This document shows positions 18,466-29,414 of a stretch of DNA of 64,000 nt, in pieces. The position numbers and the translations under genes were made by a program. Positions within the stretch are counted from its first letter, which is position 1. Each line of letters begins with the position of its first letter. The stretch is from an uncultured Ardenticatenia bacterium (lineage in GTDB: Bacteria; Chloroflexota; Anaerolineae; 4572-78; NAK82), in contig CAKZLO010000034.1 in the NCBI GenBank assembly GCA_937127125.1, positions 205,257 through 269,256 on the forward strand, read 5' to 3'. Below the pieces are notes generated by a model, which searched no databases, was not told the DNA's origin, and worked only from the letters and a program-made list of their open reading frames with translations.

Positions 18466-19233
18466 ATGCTTTCCCTGATCCCCCTAGTGGGCATCCCGAT
18501 TGTGCAGCCAGGCGACGATCTAGCCCATCTCATCGTCGAGGCACTGATGCGCACTACTGAAGAGGACATTAGGTTATGTGATGAGGACATCCTCGTTGTG
18601 ACGCAGAAAATCGTCTCACGTGCTGAGAATCGTTTCGTAGCGTTGCGGTCCGTGCGACCTTCGGCGCGTGCTCGCGAGCTCGCCGAGCGTACAGGGAAAG
18701 ATGCACGGGTGATCGAGGTCATGCTGTGGGACACGGCTGAAGTGCTGCGTGTGGCCCCCCGAGTCATTGTTGTGCGCCACCGGTTGGGATTTGTATGTGC
18801 CAATGCCGGCGTGGATGCTTCTAATGTGGCTGATCCAGGTGCTGAAATGGTTCTACGTCTGCCTGCCGATCCTGACCACTCTGCTCGGATCCTGCGTGCG
18901 CGTATAGGGGAGCTCACCGGTGCCACGCCGGCAGTGATTATCAGCGACAGTCACGGTCGTCCTTGGCGTGAGGGCACTGTTGGGGTTGCGATTGGTGTGG
19001 CGGGCTTGGCGCCGGTACAGGATTTGCGTGGGGTTCCTGACCTGTTTGGCCGTCTTCTGCAGATCACTACGGTGGGCTTTGCTGATCAGATCGCCGCTGC
19101 AGCCAGTCTGGTCTCGGGGCAGGCAAATGAAGGGCTGCCTGTGGTGTTGGTGCGCGGCCTGCCCTACCAACGTAGCGAGACAACCAGTGCCCGCGCGCTG
19201 CTGCGTCCTCCAGAACTCGATCTATTTCGCTGA
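18466..19233 (+). CDS. cofE: Coenzyme F420-0:L-glutamate ligase (CofE-like)
   Basis: GTP-dependent enzyme that adds L-glutamate residues to coenzyme F420-0. The 255-residue protein starts with the family pattern LIPLVGIPIVQPGDDLAHLI, followed by DILVVTQKIVSRAEN, GFVCANAGVDASNV and IISDSHGRPWREGTVGVAIG, where the aspartates and histidine bind metal and GTP. The nitroreductase-like C-terminal domain of the fused FbiB form is absent. No other F420 biosynthesis gene lies nearby. ATG 18466 has no strong ribosome site; 111 bases separate it from the methyltransferase gene. Confidence 0.9.
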   Translation: MLSLIPLVGIPIVQPGDDLAHLIVEALMRTTEEDIRLCDEDILVVTQKIVSRAENRFVALRSVRPSARARELAERTGKDARVIEVMLWDTAEVLRVAPRVIVVRHRLGFVCANAGVDASNVADPGAEMVLRLPADPDHSARILRARIGELTGATPAVIISDSHGRPWREGTVGVAIGVAGLAPVQDLRGVPDLFGRLLQITTVGFADQIAAAASLVSGQANEGLPVVLVRGLPYQRSETTSARALLRPPELDLFR

Positions 19234-19253
19234 GGAAATATCCCGGATAGTTG

Positions 19254-20360
19254 TTATGCCTGGTATGCGCGCACTAGCTCCATGCAGCGATTTGCTGTAT
19301 CCGCATCTGGCACATTAGTCACGTTGTAAAAGACACCACCGGTCAGCTGGTGCGCATTGAGCGCCTCGAGAAAGCGAGGATACTCTACGCCAGCAATAAT
19401 AAGTGGCATATCTCCTACTTGCTTGCGCGCTTCGGGAAGGATGTCAAAAGCGAGCGGATAACCGCGGTCATCGGCTAACAGAAGTGCGCGTAGTCCTTTG
19501 ACCGTGGCGACAGCGGGCAGTAGATGACGACCGTTGCCGTGGATGTGGATCACACCACCGTCGAAAACGCTCAGGATGCGCTCGACCGGTTCGCGTCCCC
19601 ATGTTTCAAAATGGTCTATAGAAGTCATATGGAACGGATCCACACTCTCGGAGACTACACGTCCGGGCAGCCATTGAGCAAAATTACTGCACGTGCCTCC
19701 TTCGACTAATGGCACATGCTCGAAAAATAGGCTCTGTACTTTCACGTTGAGATCAAAAGCGTAGTCAATCACACGTCGGATTACGTCAGGGCGTTCAACG
19801 AGAGCCAAGTAGGTCTCTGTGGCTCCCATCAGCTCAAAGCCGAAGTTGAGACCGTCGATCAGGATGAAGTGACTGATGCCCCATTTGCCTTGCGAAACCT
19901 GTTTGAACACCTCAATCTGATGCAAATAACGGCGTAGCCACCCGTTCGTCATGTCCTTTGGATCGAACGGCTTGAGGTTGTCGAACTCGTCCCAATCCTT
20001 TAGGATTGGTTCAACCATCGAGGAGATCCAACCCATTTCAGGGTCGCTCAGGAAGCGGGCCGTGCCACCTACCAATCCCCCGTAAAGTCCTTGATCCATC
20101 TCGCTGAGATAACCACAAGGGATCGAGTCGTCGTGGATGCCCACTCTTTCGCGCAGGTAGGCATCCCAATACAGGGCGCGTTCGACAGGATCGGGGTATT
20201 CGCAGAAACCGGTGGGATGACGGTGTGCCATCTCTTGTTTGGCTGCACTGGGGATATCCATCGCGGCCAGTACGATGGACATATCGCGTTGGACATAGAG
20301 GCGCCTGAGACGCTCTAACACAACGTAGCCATCGGTACAGTAGCTAAGAGGAAAGGCCAT
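19254..20360 (-). CDS. UroD-fold protein (uroporphyrinogen decarboxylase family), variant 1
   Basis: 368-residue protein of the uroporphyrinogen decarboxylase/MtaA superfamily. It is unlikely to be the haem enzyme, because it lacks the true UroD N-terminal signature. The barrel is recognisable from ILIDGLNFGFELMGA to VIHIHGNGRHLLPAV. At the position where MtaA-type corrinoid methyltransferases carry the zinc ligands H-x-C, this protein has H272-x-H274, and the later cysteine appears replaced (LIIAGVEYP). Substrate unknown. It is divergent from the aldo/keto reductase operon across a 303-base regulatory gap that contains a candidate promoter with an overlapping inverted repeat. Confidence 0.82.
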   Translation of the reverse strand: MAFPLSYCTDGYVVLERLRRLYVQRDMSIVLAAMDIPSAAKQEMAHRHPTGFCEYPDPVERALYWDAYLRERVGIHDDSIPCGYLSEMDQGLYGGLVGGTARFLSDPEMGWISSMVEPILKDWDEFDNLKPFDPKDMTNGWLRRYLHQIEVFKQVSQGKWGISHFILIDGLNFGFELMGATETYLALVERPDVIRRVIDYAFDLNVKVQSLFFEHVPLVEGGTCSNFAQWLPGRVVSESVDPFHMTSIDHFETWGREPVERILSVFDGGVIHIHGNGRHLLPAVATVKGLRALLLADDRGYPLAFDILPEARKQVGDMPLIIAGVEYPRFLEALNAHQLTGGVFYNVTNVPDADTANRCMELVRAYQA

Positions 20361-20663
20361 GGGCGATGTGTACTCCTTTTGTCAGGGGTGACTGGGATGT
20401 ACTCCAAGACAAAATTATACCTGTGTGCGCGAAAGGATAGAAATTATCCTGCCCGCGGTGCATGTTAACTCTTCGGGGAAACTTATGAGTAAGAGAAATG
20501 GCGACTTGCACGTGGAAGGGTGCGTGCATATCATATGGTGGTTGACTCCAATGGGAGATCAGGAGAGTTCGCTGCGAAGCGGAACTGTGAATGCTGCCCT
20601 GGTCGGCAGTGGAACCAGCTAGTTTCTTCATAGCCACCATGACGTAAAACAAGGAGGTTTATT
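20361..20663. other. Divergent regulatory gap between the UroD-like gene and the reductase operon
   Basis: The 303-base gap carries a minus-strand promoter with an inverted repeat near its left end and the AAGGAGG ribosome site of the reductase at its right end. Open frames inside it translate to nothing recognisable. No clear riboswitch or T-box core is seen. Confidence 0.6.
20414..20450 (-). promoter_or_regulatory. Promoter and operator candidate of the UroD-like gene
   Basis: Leftward TATAAT (complement of 20419-20414) lies 17 bases from a weak TTCTAT -35 (20442-20437). The perfect inverted repeat AGGATA-GAAAT-TATCCT (20434-20450) overlaps that -35, which is a typical place for a repressor site. 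Confidence 0.45.
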
Positions 20664-21653
20664 ATGAACTACCGCGATTTTGGCCGCACTGGCTGGAAGG
20701 TTTCTGAGATCGGCTTTGGTGCTTGGGCGATCGGGGGTGATTGGGGGCAGGTAAGCGACGAAGATGCACGCGCAGCATTGCATGCCGCTCTTGACCAGGG
20801 GATCAACTTAATCGATACGGCGGACGTCTATGGAGACGGACGTAGTGAGCGCCTGATCGCTCAGGTGTTGAAAGAACGCGGGCCGGGAGAACGGGTGTAC
20901 GTTCTCACCAAGGCAGGACGGCGACTCAGACCCCATGTGGCAGATGGGTACAACCGTGAGAACCTCAATGCCTTCGTTGATCGCAGTCTGAAAAACCTTG
21001 GGGTCGACACGATCGACTTGCTACAGTTGCATTGTCCGCCGACTGAGGTGTACTATCGGCCGGAAGTTTTCGATATCCTTGATGATATGGTAAAGGTGGG
21101 TAAAATTCGGCATTATGGAGTCAGTGTCGAGAAGGTCGAAGAAGCGATCAAGGCCATTGAGTACCCCAACCTACAAAGCGTACAGATCATTTTCAACATA
21201 TTTCGCCAGCGCCCGGCGGAGGTGTTCTTTGAGCTGGCGAAGCAACGTAAAGTCGGCATTGTGGCTCGTGTCCCGCTGGCTAGCGGTCTGCTCACGGGTA
21301 AGATGACCCCGCAGACCACTTTCCCCCCAGACGACCATCGTAATTACAACCGTTATGGTGCCAAGTTTGACGTCGGCGAGACCTTTGCCGGGGTGGATTT
21401 CGAGATTGGTCTGCAAGCTGTAGAGCTATTGCGGCCACTTGTCCCACCGGGTGCTACGATGGCGCAATTTGCATTACGCTGGATCCTGATGTTCGATGCG
21501 GTAAGCTGTACGATCCCGAGTGCTAAGAATCGTGCGCAAGCTATACAAAATGCTCAGGCAGCCGATTTGCCACCGCTAAGCCCAGAAGCAATGGCTCGGG
21601 TGCGTGAAATCTACGACCAACACATTCGCAATCTGGTCCATCACCGCTGGTAG
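20664..21653 (+). CDS. Aldo/keto reductase
   Basis: NAD(P)H-dependent oxidoreductase of the aldo/keto reductase superfamily, acting in the cytoplasm on an aldehyde, ketone or sugar. The 329-residue protein has the complete catalytic tetrad: D51 and Y56 in IDTADVYGDGRSE, K83 in VLTKAG, and H123 in LLQLHCPP. The cofactor-phosphate segment near the C-terminus is TIPSAKNRAQAIQNAQA. AAGGAGG lies seven bases before ATG. It heads a same-strand run of UroD-like, epimerase, isomerase and M24-like genes separated by 0-50 bases, so a shared carbohydrate substrate is likely. Confidence 0.9.
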   Translation: MNYRDFGRTGWKVSEIGFGAWAIGGDWGQVSDEDARAALHAALDQGINLIDTADVYGDGRSERLIAQVLKERGPGERVYVLTKAGRRLRPHVADGYNRENLNAFVDRSLKNLGVDTIDLLQLHCPPTEVYYRPEVFDILDDMVKVGKIRHYGVSVEKVEEAIKAIEYPNLQSVQIIFNIFRQRPAEVFFELAKQRKVGIVARVPLASGLLTGKMTPQTTFPPDDHRNYNRYGAKFDVGETFAGVDFEIGLQAVELLRPLVPPGATMAQFALRWILMFDAVSCTIPSAKNRAQAIQNAQAADLPPLSPEAMARVREIYDQHIRNLVHHRW

Positions 21654-21670
21654 CGAGGGCGGCTCCTCAA

Positions 21671-22696
21671 ATGAATGCGTACGAAAGGGTTATGAAGCGA
21701 GTGCGCGGGGAGGCGGTGGACCGTCCACCCAACTTTGATATTATGATGACATTCGCCGTGCATTTCATCGGACAACCCCTCTCTCGTTATTACCAAGACT
21801 ATCGTGTGTTGGCGGAAGCTAATCTGGCTGTTCAGGAAGCTTTTGATTTGGACTTGGTGCAGACAATTTCTGACCCTTATCGTGAGGCGGCGGATTTCGG
21901 CGCGGAGATCATATTCCCTGAGGATGACCTGCCAGTATGCCTTCGGCCGTTGCTAGCGGAGCCATCGGACCTGTTACGTCTCAAACCCCCTGATCCGCTC
22001 GCTGGGCGTCGCATGAGTGACCGGATCGCTGCCACGCGTTACCTGCGCGAGCGAGTGGGCGGCGAGGTGCCGATTATGGGTTGGGTGGAGGGCGCGCTGG
22101 CGGAGGCAGCAGACCTGCGCGGCGTAAACACTCTATTGCTTGACTTGTACGACCGACCTGAGTGGGTGCATGAGCTCCTCGAGGTTTGTGTGCAGGTAGA
22201 GATAGCCTTTGCGCGGGCGCAGATCGAGGCCGGCGCTGACATTATTGGGCTGGGTGATGCGATTGCCTCGCAGATTGCCCCTGAAATGTACTGTGAATTT
22301 GCGCTGCCATACGAGCAGCGCATTTTTGCCGCGGTACACGAAATGGGGGCGCTCACACGTTTACACATTTGCGGCAACACTACACGTATCCTTCCCTACA
22401 TGGCCCAGAGTGGAGCGGACATCATTGACATCGAATGGATGGTGAACCTAGAGAAGGCGGCGCAGATCTTCGGTGACCATCCAGTGACATGTGGCAACTT
22501 TGATCCAGTGGCGGTTATGTTGCAAGGTACTCCCGAGCAAGTGCGTGCGGCTGTGCTGCGATGCCTAGAGATTGGTGGACCACGCGCTTTCAGCGCGGCA
22601 AGCTGCGAAATCCCAATGGCCACACCTCATGAAAACCTGCACGCCCAAAGGATAGCGCTCATTGAGTACGGACAACAAATGCAACAAGTGATATGA
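21671..22696 (+). CDS. UroD-fold methyltransferase-like protein (MtaA-type zinc motif), variant 2
   Basis: 341-residue member of the uroporphyrinogen decarboxylase/MtaA superfamily. It keeps the zinc-binding pattern of cobamide-dependent methyltransferases: H232-x-C234 (in LHICGNTT) and C312 (in AASCEIP). In that family zinc activates a thiol methyl acceptor. No corrinoid protein or CoM system is encoded nearby, so the methyl donor and acceptor are unknown. It starts 17 bases after the aldo/keto reductase, and its stop codon overlaps the ribosome site of the following epimerase gene. True haem-pathway UroD is less likely because its N-terminal signature is missing. Confidence 0.83.
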   Translation: MNAYERVMKRVRGEAVDRPPNFDIMMTFAVHFIGQPLSRYYQDYRVLAEANLAVQEAFDLDLVQTISDPYREAADFGAEIIFPEDDLPVCLRPLLAEPSDLLRLKPPDPLAGRRMSDRIAATRYLRERVGGEVPIMGWVEGALAEAADLRGVNTLLLDLYDRPEWVHELLEVCVQVEIAFARAQIEAGADIIGLGDAIASQIAPEMYCEFALPYEQRIFAAVHEMGALTRLHICGNTTRILPYMAQSGADIIDIEWMVNLEKAAQIFGDHPVTCGNFDPVAVMLQGTPEQVRAAVLRCLEIGGPRAFSAASCEIPMATPHENLHAQRIALIEYGQQMQQVI

Positions 22697-22709
22697 GGAG
22701 CGATGGAAT

Positions 22710-23666
22710 ATGCGTGTGGTAGTGATCGGAGCCACCGGTCACGTAGGTGGCTACTTGGTGCCGCGTCTCGTGGAGGCAGGCCACGAGGTGATTGCGCTGA
22801 GCCGTGGTCGGCACAAGTTGTATCGTGAGCATAAAGCGTGGCAGTTTGTGCGCTGCCTAACGGTGGATCGAGACGCTGAGGAGCAAGCAGGTACATTTGG
22901 CCTCTATGTGCAGGAGTTACGGCCGGATGCCGTCATCGATATGATTTGTTTCACTGTGGCCAGCGCCCGCCAGCTAGTTTCGGCTCTACGCGGGCGTGTT
23001 CAACATCTCCTGTCGTGTGGCACGATTTGGGTGCATGGCCATAGCGTTCAGGTGCCGACTACAGAGGACCAACCACGCCGTCCTTTTGGCGACTATGGCA
23101 TTCAGAAGGCGGAGATAGAGGCATATCTCTTGCAGGAAGCCCGGCTAAACGGGTTCCCAGCGACAGTGTTGCATCCAGGTCACATCGTGGGAACCGGCTG
23201 GGCGCCGCTCAACCCCGCTGGCCATTTCAACCCGCAGGTATTTGTGAAGTTGGCACGTGGGGAGGAGCTGGCTTTGCCCAACTTAGGATTGGAAACGGTG
23301 CATCACGTCCACGCTGATGACGTAGCACAAGCGTTTATGCTAGCGTTGCATAGTTGGAATGCCTCGGTGGGCGAGAGTTTCCATGTAGTGTCACCAGCTG
23401 CTCTGACGTTACGCGGTTATGCGGAGGCGGTGGCAAACTGGTTCGGTCAGGAAGCTAACTTGCGTTTTCTACCCTGGGAAGAGTGGCGTAAACAAGCCAC
23501 ACCAGAAGATGCCGAACAAACGTGGGATCATATCGCCCACAGCCCCAACTGTAGCATCGAGAAGGCTCGTCGCCGTCTAGGCTATGAACCGCGTTATAGT
23601 TCACTGCAGGCAGTCCACGAGGCGGTTGCGTGGCTCATTGAACGAAAGGTTATCAGCATTGCGTGA
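22710..23666 (+). CDS. NAD-dependent epimerase/dehydratase (extended SDR)
   Basis: Short-chain dehydrogenase/reductase-fold enzyme probably acting on a nucleotide sugar or free sugar derivative. The 318-residue protein opens with the NAD-binding glycine motif GATGHVGG (residues 8-15). It has the active-site Y-x3-K as YGIQK, and the FHVVSPAALTLRGYAEAV segment of UDP-sugar-type epimerases. Acidic or basic residues deciding NAD versus NADP could not be settled. GAGGAG lies nine bases upstream, and the preceding gene ends inside it, indicating translational coupling. Confidence 0.87.
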   Translation: MRVVVIGATGHVGGYLVPRLVEAGHEVIALSRGRHKLYREHKAWQFVRCLTVDRDAEEQAGTFGLYVQELRPDAVIDMICFTVASARQLVSALRGRVQHLLSCGTIWVHGHSVQVPTTEDQPRRPFGDYGIQKAEIEAYLLQEARLNGFPATVLHPGHIVGTGWAPLNPAGHFNPQVFVKLARGEELALPNLGLETVHHVHADDVAQAFMLALHSWNASVGESFHVVSPAALTLRGYAEAVANWFGQEANLRFLPWEEWRKQATPEDAEQTWDHIAHSPNCSIEKARRRLGYEPRYSSLQAVHEAVAWLIERKVISIA

Positions 23667-23715
23667 GGAACTTATATTTGTTTGATAGGATAAAGCTTAA
23701 AAAGGAGTATAGAAA

Positions 23716-25182
23716 ATGAATAAACAGCTGAGCAAACCAGTGCTGGGTGTCATTGTCGGAAATCGAGGCTTCTTCCCTGACCATCTTTGTGAGAGCGGGC
23801 GACGTACTATACTCAAGGTCTTCGCTGAGGAGGGTATCGAGCCTGTGATCCTAGGTACGGAGGATACCCCATTTGGAAGTGTGGAAAGCTTGAGTGACGC
23901 GCGTAAGTGTGCTGATTTGTTCAAGCAGCATCGCGAACGCATCGATGGGGTGTTGGTGACCCTACCCAACTTTGGCGATGAACGTGCGGTGGCTAACGTT
24001 TTGCGTTGGTCTGGCCTGGACGTGCCTGTCTTGGTGCATGCGTTTCCAGACGACGCGGAGAAGATGACCGTGGCGGACCGACGCGATTCGTTCTGTGGCA
24101 AGATGTCAGTGTGCAACAATCTGCGTCAGTATGGGATCAAGTATAGCTTGACCCAGTTGCACACGGTGGATCCAGAAAGCGAAAGCTTTCGCGTCGATTT
24201 GCGCCGCTTTGTGAGTGTGTGTCGTGTGGTGCGCGGATTACGCAACATCCGAGTTGGGGTGGTCGGTGCACGCCCGGCCGCTTTCAACACAGTGCGTTTC
24301 AGCGAGAAGCTTCTTGAGAGGGCGGGTATTTCTGTGGAAACCATTGACCTTTCGGAGATTATCGGCCGAGCGGAGCGCGTGAGACCAGGGGATCCGCGTC
24401 TGAAAGCAAAAATCGATGAGATCCGCAACTATGTCTCAACCAAGGGCGTCCCGGATGCAGCGATCGTCAAGATGGGACAATTCGGTGTGGTGTTCGACGA
24501 GTGGGTGACAGAGCAACAGCTCGTGGCGACAGCTATTCAATGCTGGACAGCCTTGGAAGAGTTCTATGGTGTGGTACCCTGTACACTGATGAGCATTATG
24601 AGCAACGCGCTGAAACCTTCCGCGTGTGAGACAGACATCGCTGGTGTGATCGGCATGTATGCCTTGGTGCTGGCAAGCGGAAAACCCAGCGCTCTGATCG
24701 ACTGGAACAACAACTATGGTGATGATCCTGACAAAGGAGTGATCTTCCACTGCTCGAACCTGCCGATCGATGTGTTCGTAAATCCTTCGTCTGGCAAAGA
24801 AATTCCTCCTGAGGATATCCCTACGATGGACTACCAAGCGATCATTGGGGGCGCGGTTGGCAATGAAAACACCTATGGCACCATTGTAGGGCGCATCAAG
24901 GCGGAACCCTTTACCTTCTGTCGGGTTTCGACGGACGACTTCAATGGCAAAATTCTGGCCTATGTGGGTGAGGGTGAAGTGACAGAAGACCCCCTCCGTA
25001 CATTTGGTGGTGTGGGTGTAGTGTACGTGAGGAACTTCCAGAAGTTGTTGCGTTACATCTGTGACAAAGGCTTTGAACATCATGCAGCAATCAACTTGTC
25101 GCGGGTAGCTTGGTCAGTCTATGAGGCATTCAGTAAGTATCTGGAGTGGGACGTGTATTATCACAATGCCGAGGTTGACTGA
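23716..25182 (+). CDS. L-fucose/L-arabinose isomerase-family protein
   Basis: 488-residue cytoplasmic protein of the fucose/arabinose isomerase fold, which interconverts aldoses and ketoses using Mn2+. The N-terminal Rossmann-like part (VLGVIVGNRGFFPDHL) and the middle segment VTLPNFGDERAVANVLRW match the family. The C-terminal region contains ALIDWNNNYGDDPDKGVIFHCSN-type sequence, with acidic and histidine residues in positions expected for metal binding. The exact substrate is not determinable; divergent members of this family act on other sugars. AAGGAG precedes ATG 23716. Its last 17 bases overlap the start of the M24-like gene. Confidence 0.83.
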   Translation: MNKQLSKPVLGVIVGNRGFFPDHLCESGRRTILKVFAEEGIEPVILGTEDTPFGSVESLSDARKCADLFKQHRERIDGVLVTLPNFGDERAVANVLRWSGLDVPVLVHAFPDDAEKMTVADRRDSFCGKMSVCNNLRQYGIKYSLTQLHTVDPESESFRVDLRRFVSVCRVVRGLRNIRVGVVGARPAAFNTVRFSEKLLERAGISVETIDLSEIIGRAERVRPGDPRLKAKIDEIRNYVSTKGVPDAAIVKMGQFGVVFDEWVTEQQLVATAIQCWTALEEFYGVVPCTLMSIMSNALKPSACETDIAGVIGMYALVLASGKPSALIDWNNNYGDDPDKGVIFHCSNLPIDVFVNPSSGKEIPPEDIPTMDYQAIIGGAVGNENTYGTIVGRIKAEPFTFCRVSTDDFNGKILAYVGEGEVTEDPLRTFGGVGVVYVRNFQKLLRYICDKGFEHHAAINLSRVAWSVYEAFSKYLEWDVYYHNAEVD

Positions 25183-26281
25183 GGTGGAAGAATTCGAGCG
25201 CAAGCAACAACTAATCCGGGAGATGCTGACAGCGACTGGCTTGGAAGCGCTGGTGCTGCGTCGGGTAAGCAGCTTTGCCTGGGCGACATGCGGTGCCGCT
25301 TCCTATGTCAACACGGCTGCCAGTGAGGGTGAAGCAACATTGGTAATCACCCCGACAGCCCGTTATCTGGTCACCAACAACATCGAGGCTCCCCGCTTGG
25401 AGCAAGAAGAACATCTGGCTGATCAAGGCTGGGAATTTCGCATCACCCCATGGCATGAGACCTATAACGTGATCTCAGAGCTGACGCGTGGACTGAAGGT
25501 AGGCGCTGATGTACCGCTGCCGGGAGCGACCAACCTGGCTGTCCAAATGGCTCGTCTTCGTATGAACCTGCTGCCGGAGGAGCGAGAACATTTTCGTTCG
25601 CTGGCTCGTCTACAGGCGGAAGCCATGGATCAGGCGATTCGAGCAGCGCGACCAGGACAGACCGAGTATGAGATCGCCGCGCTACTCGCGTATGAAACCG
25701 AGCGACGAGGCGTACAGTGCATCGTCAATCTGATTGCTACCGATGAGCGAATTTTTAGTTTCCGCCACCCTCTGCCCACACCACGGCGGCTGGAGCGTTA
25801 CGCGATGTTAGTCGCGTGTGGGCGACAGCGTGGCTTGGTGTGTTCATGTACACGCCTGGTGTACTTCGGTCGTCTGCCGGAGGAACTGCGTCGTAAGATG
25901 GAGGCCGTTGCGCGAATAGATGCCACGTTCATTGCTGCCACGCGACCGGGCCGGACCATAGGTGAAGTGTTCGAGCGAGGCTGTGCTGCTTACGTTGAGA
26001 CTGGGTTCCCCAACGAATGGCGACTCCATCATCAAGGAGGTCCCGCAGGCTATGAGGGGCGCGAGGCAATTGGAGTACCTGGTCTCGCTGATGCCGTTGA
26101 GGTGGGGCAAGTATACGCCTGGAATCCGTCCATCACTGGGACAAAATCCGAAGATACTATTCTGGTAGGTCAGGATAGGAATGAGGTTCTGACTGAAATA
26201 CCTGGCTGGCCGGTCATCTCGGTCACGCTGCCGGGTGAGGAAGAACCGATTCTTAGGCCTGCGATTCTCGAGATGGCCTGA
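25166..26281 (+). CDS. M24-family (creatinase/aminopeptidase P fold) protein lacking metal ligands
   Basis: 371-residue protein with a creatinase-type N-terminal domain and a pita-bread C-terminal domain. In peptidases of the M24 family two aspartates, one histidine and two glutamates bind two metals. Here the aspartate positions read VACGRQRGLVCSCTRLVYFG (about 216-235), with Ala/Cys in place of both. A histidine pair at 288-289 and E329 in KSEDTILV remain. It is therefore probably not a metallopeptidase; creatinase is a known metal-free relative. ATG 25166 lies inside the end of the isomerase gene (17-base overlap), which suggests coupled translation and a role in the same pathway. Confidence 0.82.
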   Translation: MPRLTEVEEFERKQQLIREMLTATGLEALVLRRVSSFAWATCGAASYVNTAASEGEATLVITPTARYLVTNNIEAPRLEQEEHLADQGWEFRITPWHETYNVISELTRGLKVGADVPLPGATNLAVQMARLRMNLLPEEREHFRSLARLQAEAMDQAIRAARPGQTEYEIAALLAYETERRGVQCIVNLIATDERIFSFRHPLPTPRRLERYAMLVACGRQRGLVCSCTRLVYFGRLPEELRRKMEAVARIDATFIAATRPGRTIGEVFERGCAAYVETGFPNEWRLHHQGGPAGYEGREAIGVPGLADAVEVGQVYAWNPSITGTKSEDTILVGQDRNEVLTEIPGWPVISVTLPGEEEPILRPAILEMA

Positions 26282-26320
26282 ATAATGTGCGCCGCACCAC
26301 TTGCATCAATGGAACGGTAG

Positions 26321-28622
<2,302 letters not shown>

Positions 28623-28722
28623 CGTGTCTCATCTCATCCAATAGAGGTGAACGAAAATGGTCATCTTCTCTTTCTTGCTTTTCACGAGCAGGTCTGTTGA
28701 AGAGCGAGAGATGTTTCTTGCC

Positions 28723-28751
28723 TTGTTAAAGGTTTGCTCTTATCATAATAT
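28723..28751 (+). promoter_or_regulatory. Promoter of the ECF sigma gene
   Basis: TTGTTA (28723-28728), 17 bases, TAATAT (28746-28751) predict a start near 28758. The leader then contains GGCCCC (28765-28770) and GGGGCC (28798-28803), which could pair as a hairpin just before the start codon. Confidence 0.5.
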
Positions 28752-28821
28752 AACGCAACGGTTAGGCCCCTTAGGTGTTTTTATTTTATGAAGTATCGGG
28801 GCCGTCTGCTAAGAGCACCCC

Positions 28822-29367
28822 ATGGCAACGGATGAATATGCTCTCATCGAGCGCGCCAGAAGTGACCCTGAAGCGTTCGGCCTCTTGTATGAGCGCTACG
28901 TCGGTAAGATTTACAGTTATATATACTATCGGGTGGGCAACCATTACGATGCCGAAGACTTGACGGCGCGCACGTTCTATCGTGCCTTGAACCATATTGC
29001 GGAATACACGCCGCGTGGTGCGCCTTTCTCAGCCTGGTTGTATCGTATTGCCCATAATTTGGTGGTCAACTGGCATCGCGATCGACAGCGTCATCGGCTT
29101 GTCTCATTAGAAGAGGCAATGCTGCACACACCGCTTGGGCATCCAGAAGAGCTGCAGCAATTGAGCGAACGTGAAGAGGAAAAGGAACGGTTGCTTGCAG
29201 CGGTGCGTAGTCTGCCCGAAGATCGCCAGCAGTTGCTCATTCTTAAGTTCGTCGAAGGTTTATCAAACGTTGAAATAGGACAAATTATGGGACGTAGCGA
29301 GGGTGCGATCAAATCGTTGTACTATCGTACCTTACTTTCGTTACGCGAGATGCTTGAGAAGGAATGA
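28822..29367 (+). CDS. ECF-family RNA polymerase sigma factor
   Basis: Alternative sigma factor of group IV. The 181-residue protein has only region 2 (residues ~8-75, LYERYVGKIYSYIYYRVG then DAEDLTARTFYRAL, the core-binding and -10 recognition parts) and region 4 (~125-175, LPEDRQQLLILKFVEGLSNVEIGQIMGRSEGAIKSL, a helix-turn-helix for the -35). Regions 1 and 3 are absent as expected. No Shine-Dalgarno is visible before ATG 28822. The neighbouring 122-residue membrane protein is a plausible cognate anti-sigma. Target promoters are unknown. Confidence 0.92.
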   Translation: MATDEYALIERARSDPEAFGLLYERYVGKIYSYIYYRVGNHYDAEDLTARTFYRALNHIAEYTPRGAPFSAWLYRIAHNLVVNWHRDRQRHRLVSLEEAMLHTPLGHPEELQQLSEREEEKERLLAAVRSLPEDRQQLLILKFVEGLSNVEIGQIMGRSEGAIKSLYYRTLLSLREMLEKE

Positions 29368-29414
29368 TGCAGCCGGAGATCGGTGACATTGAGTGCATCT
29401 AAGAAGTCCTTCGA

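Noticed and set aside
20540-20625. T-box or riboswitch-like leader before the aldo/keto reductase
   Set aside because: GGCAGTGGAACCAGC loosely resembles a T-box sequence, but the consensus core, specifier stem and terminator are not visible.
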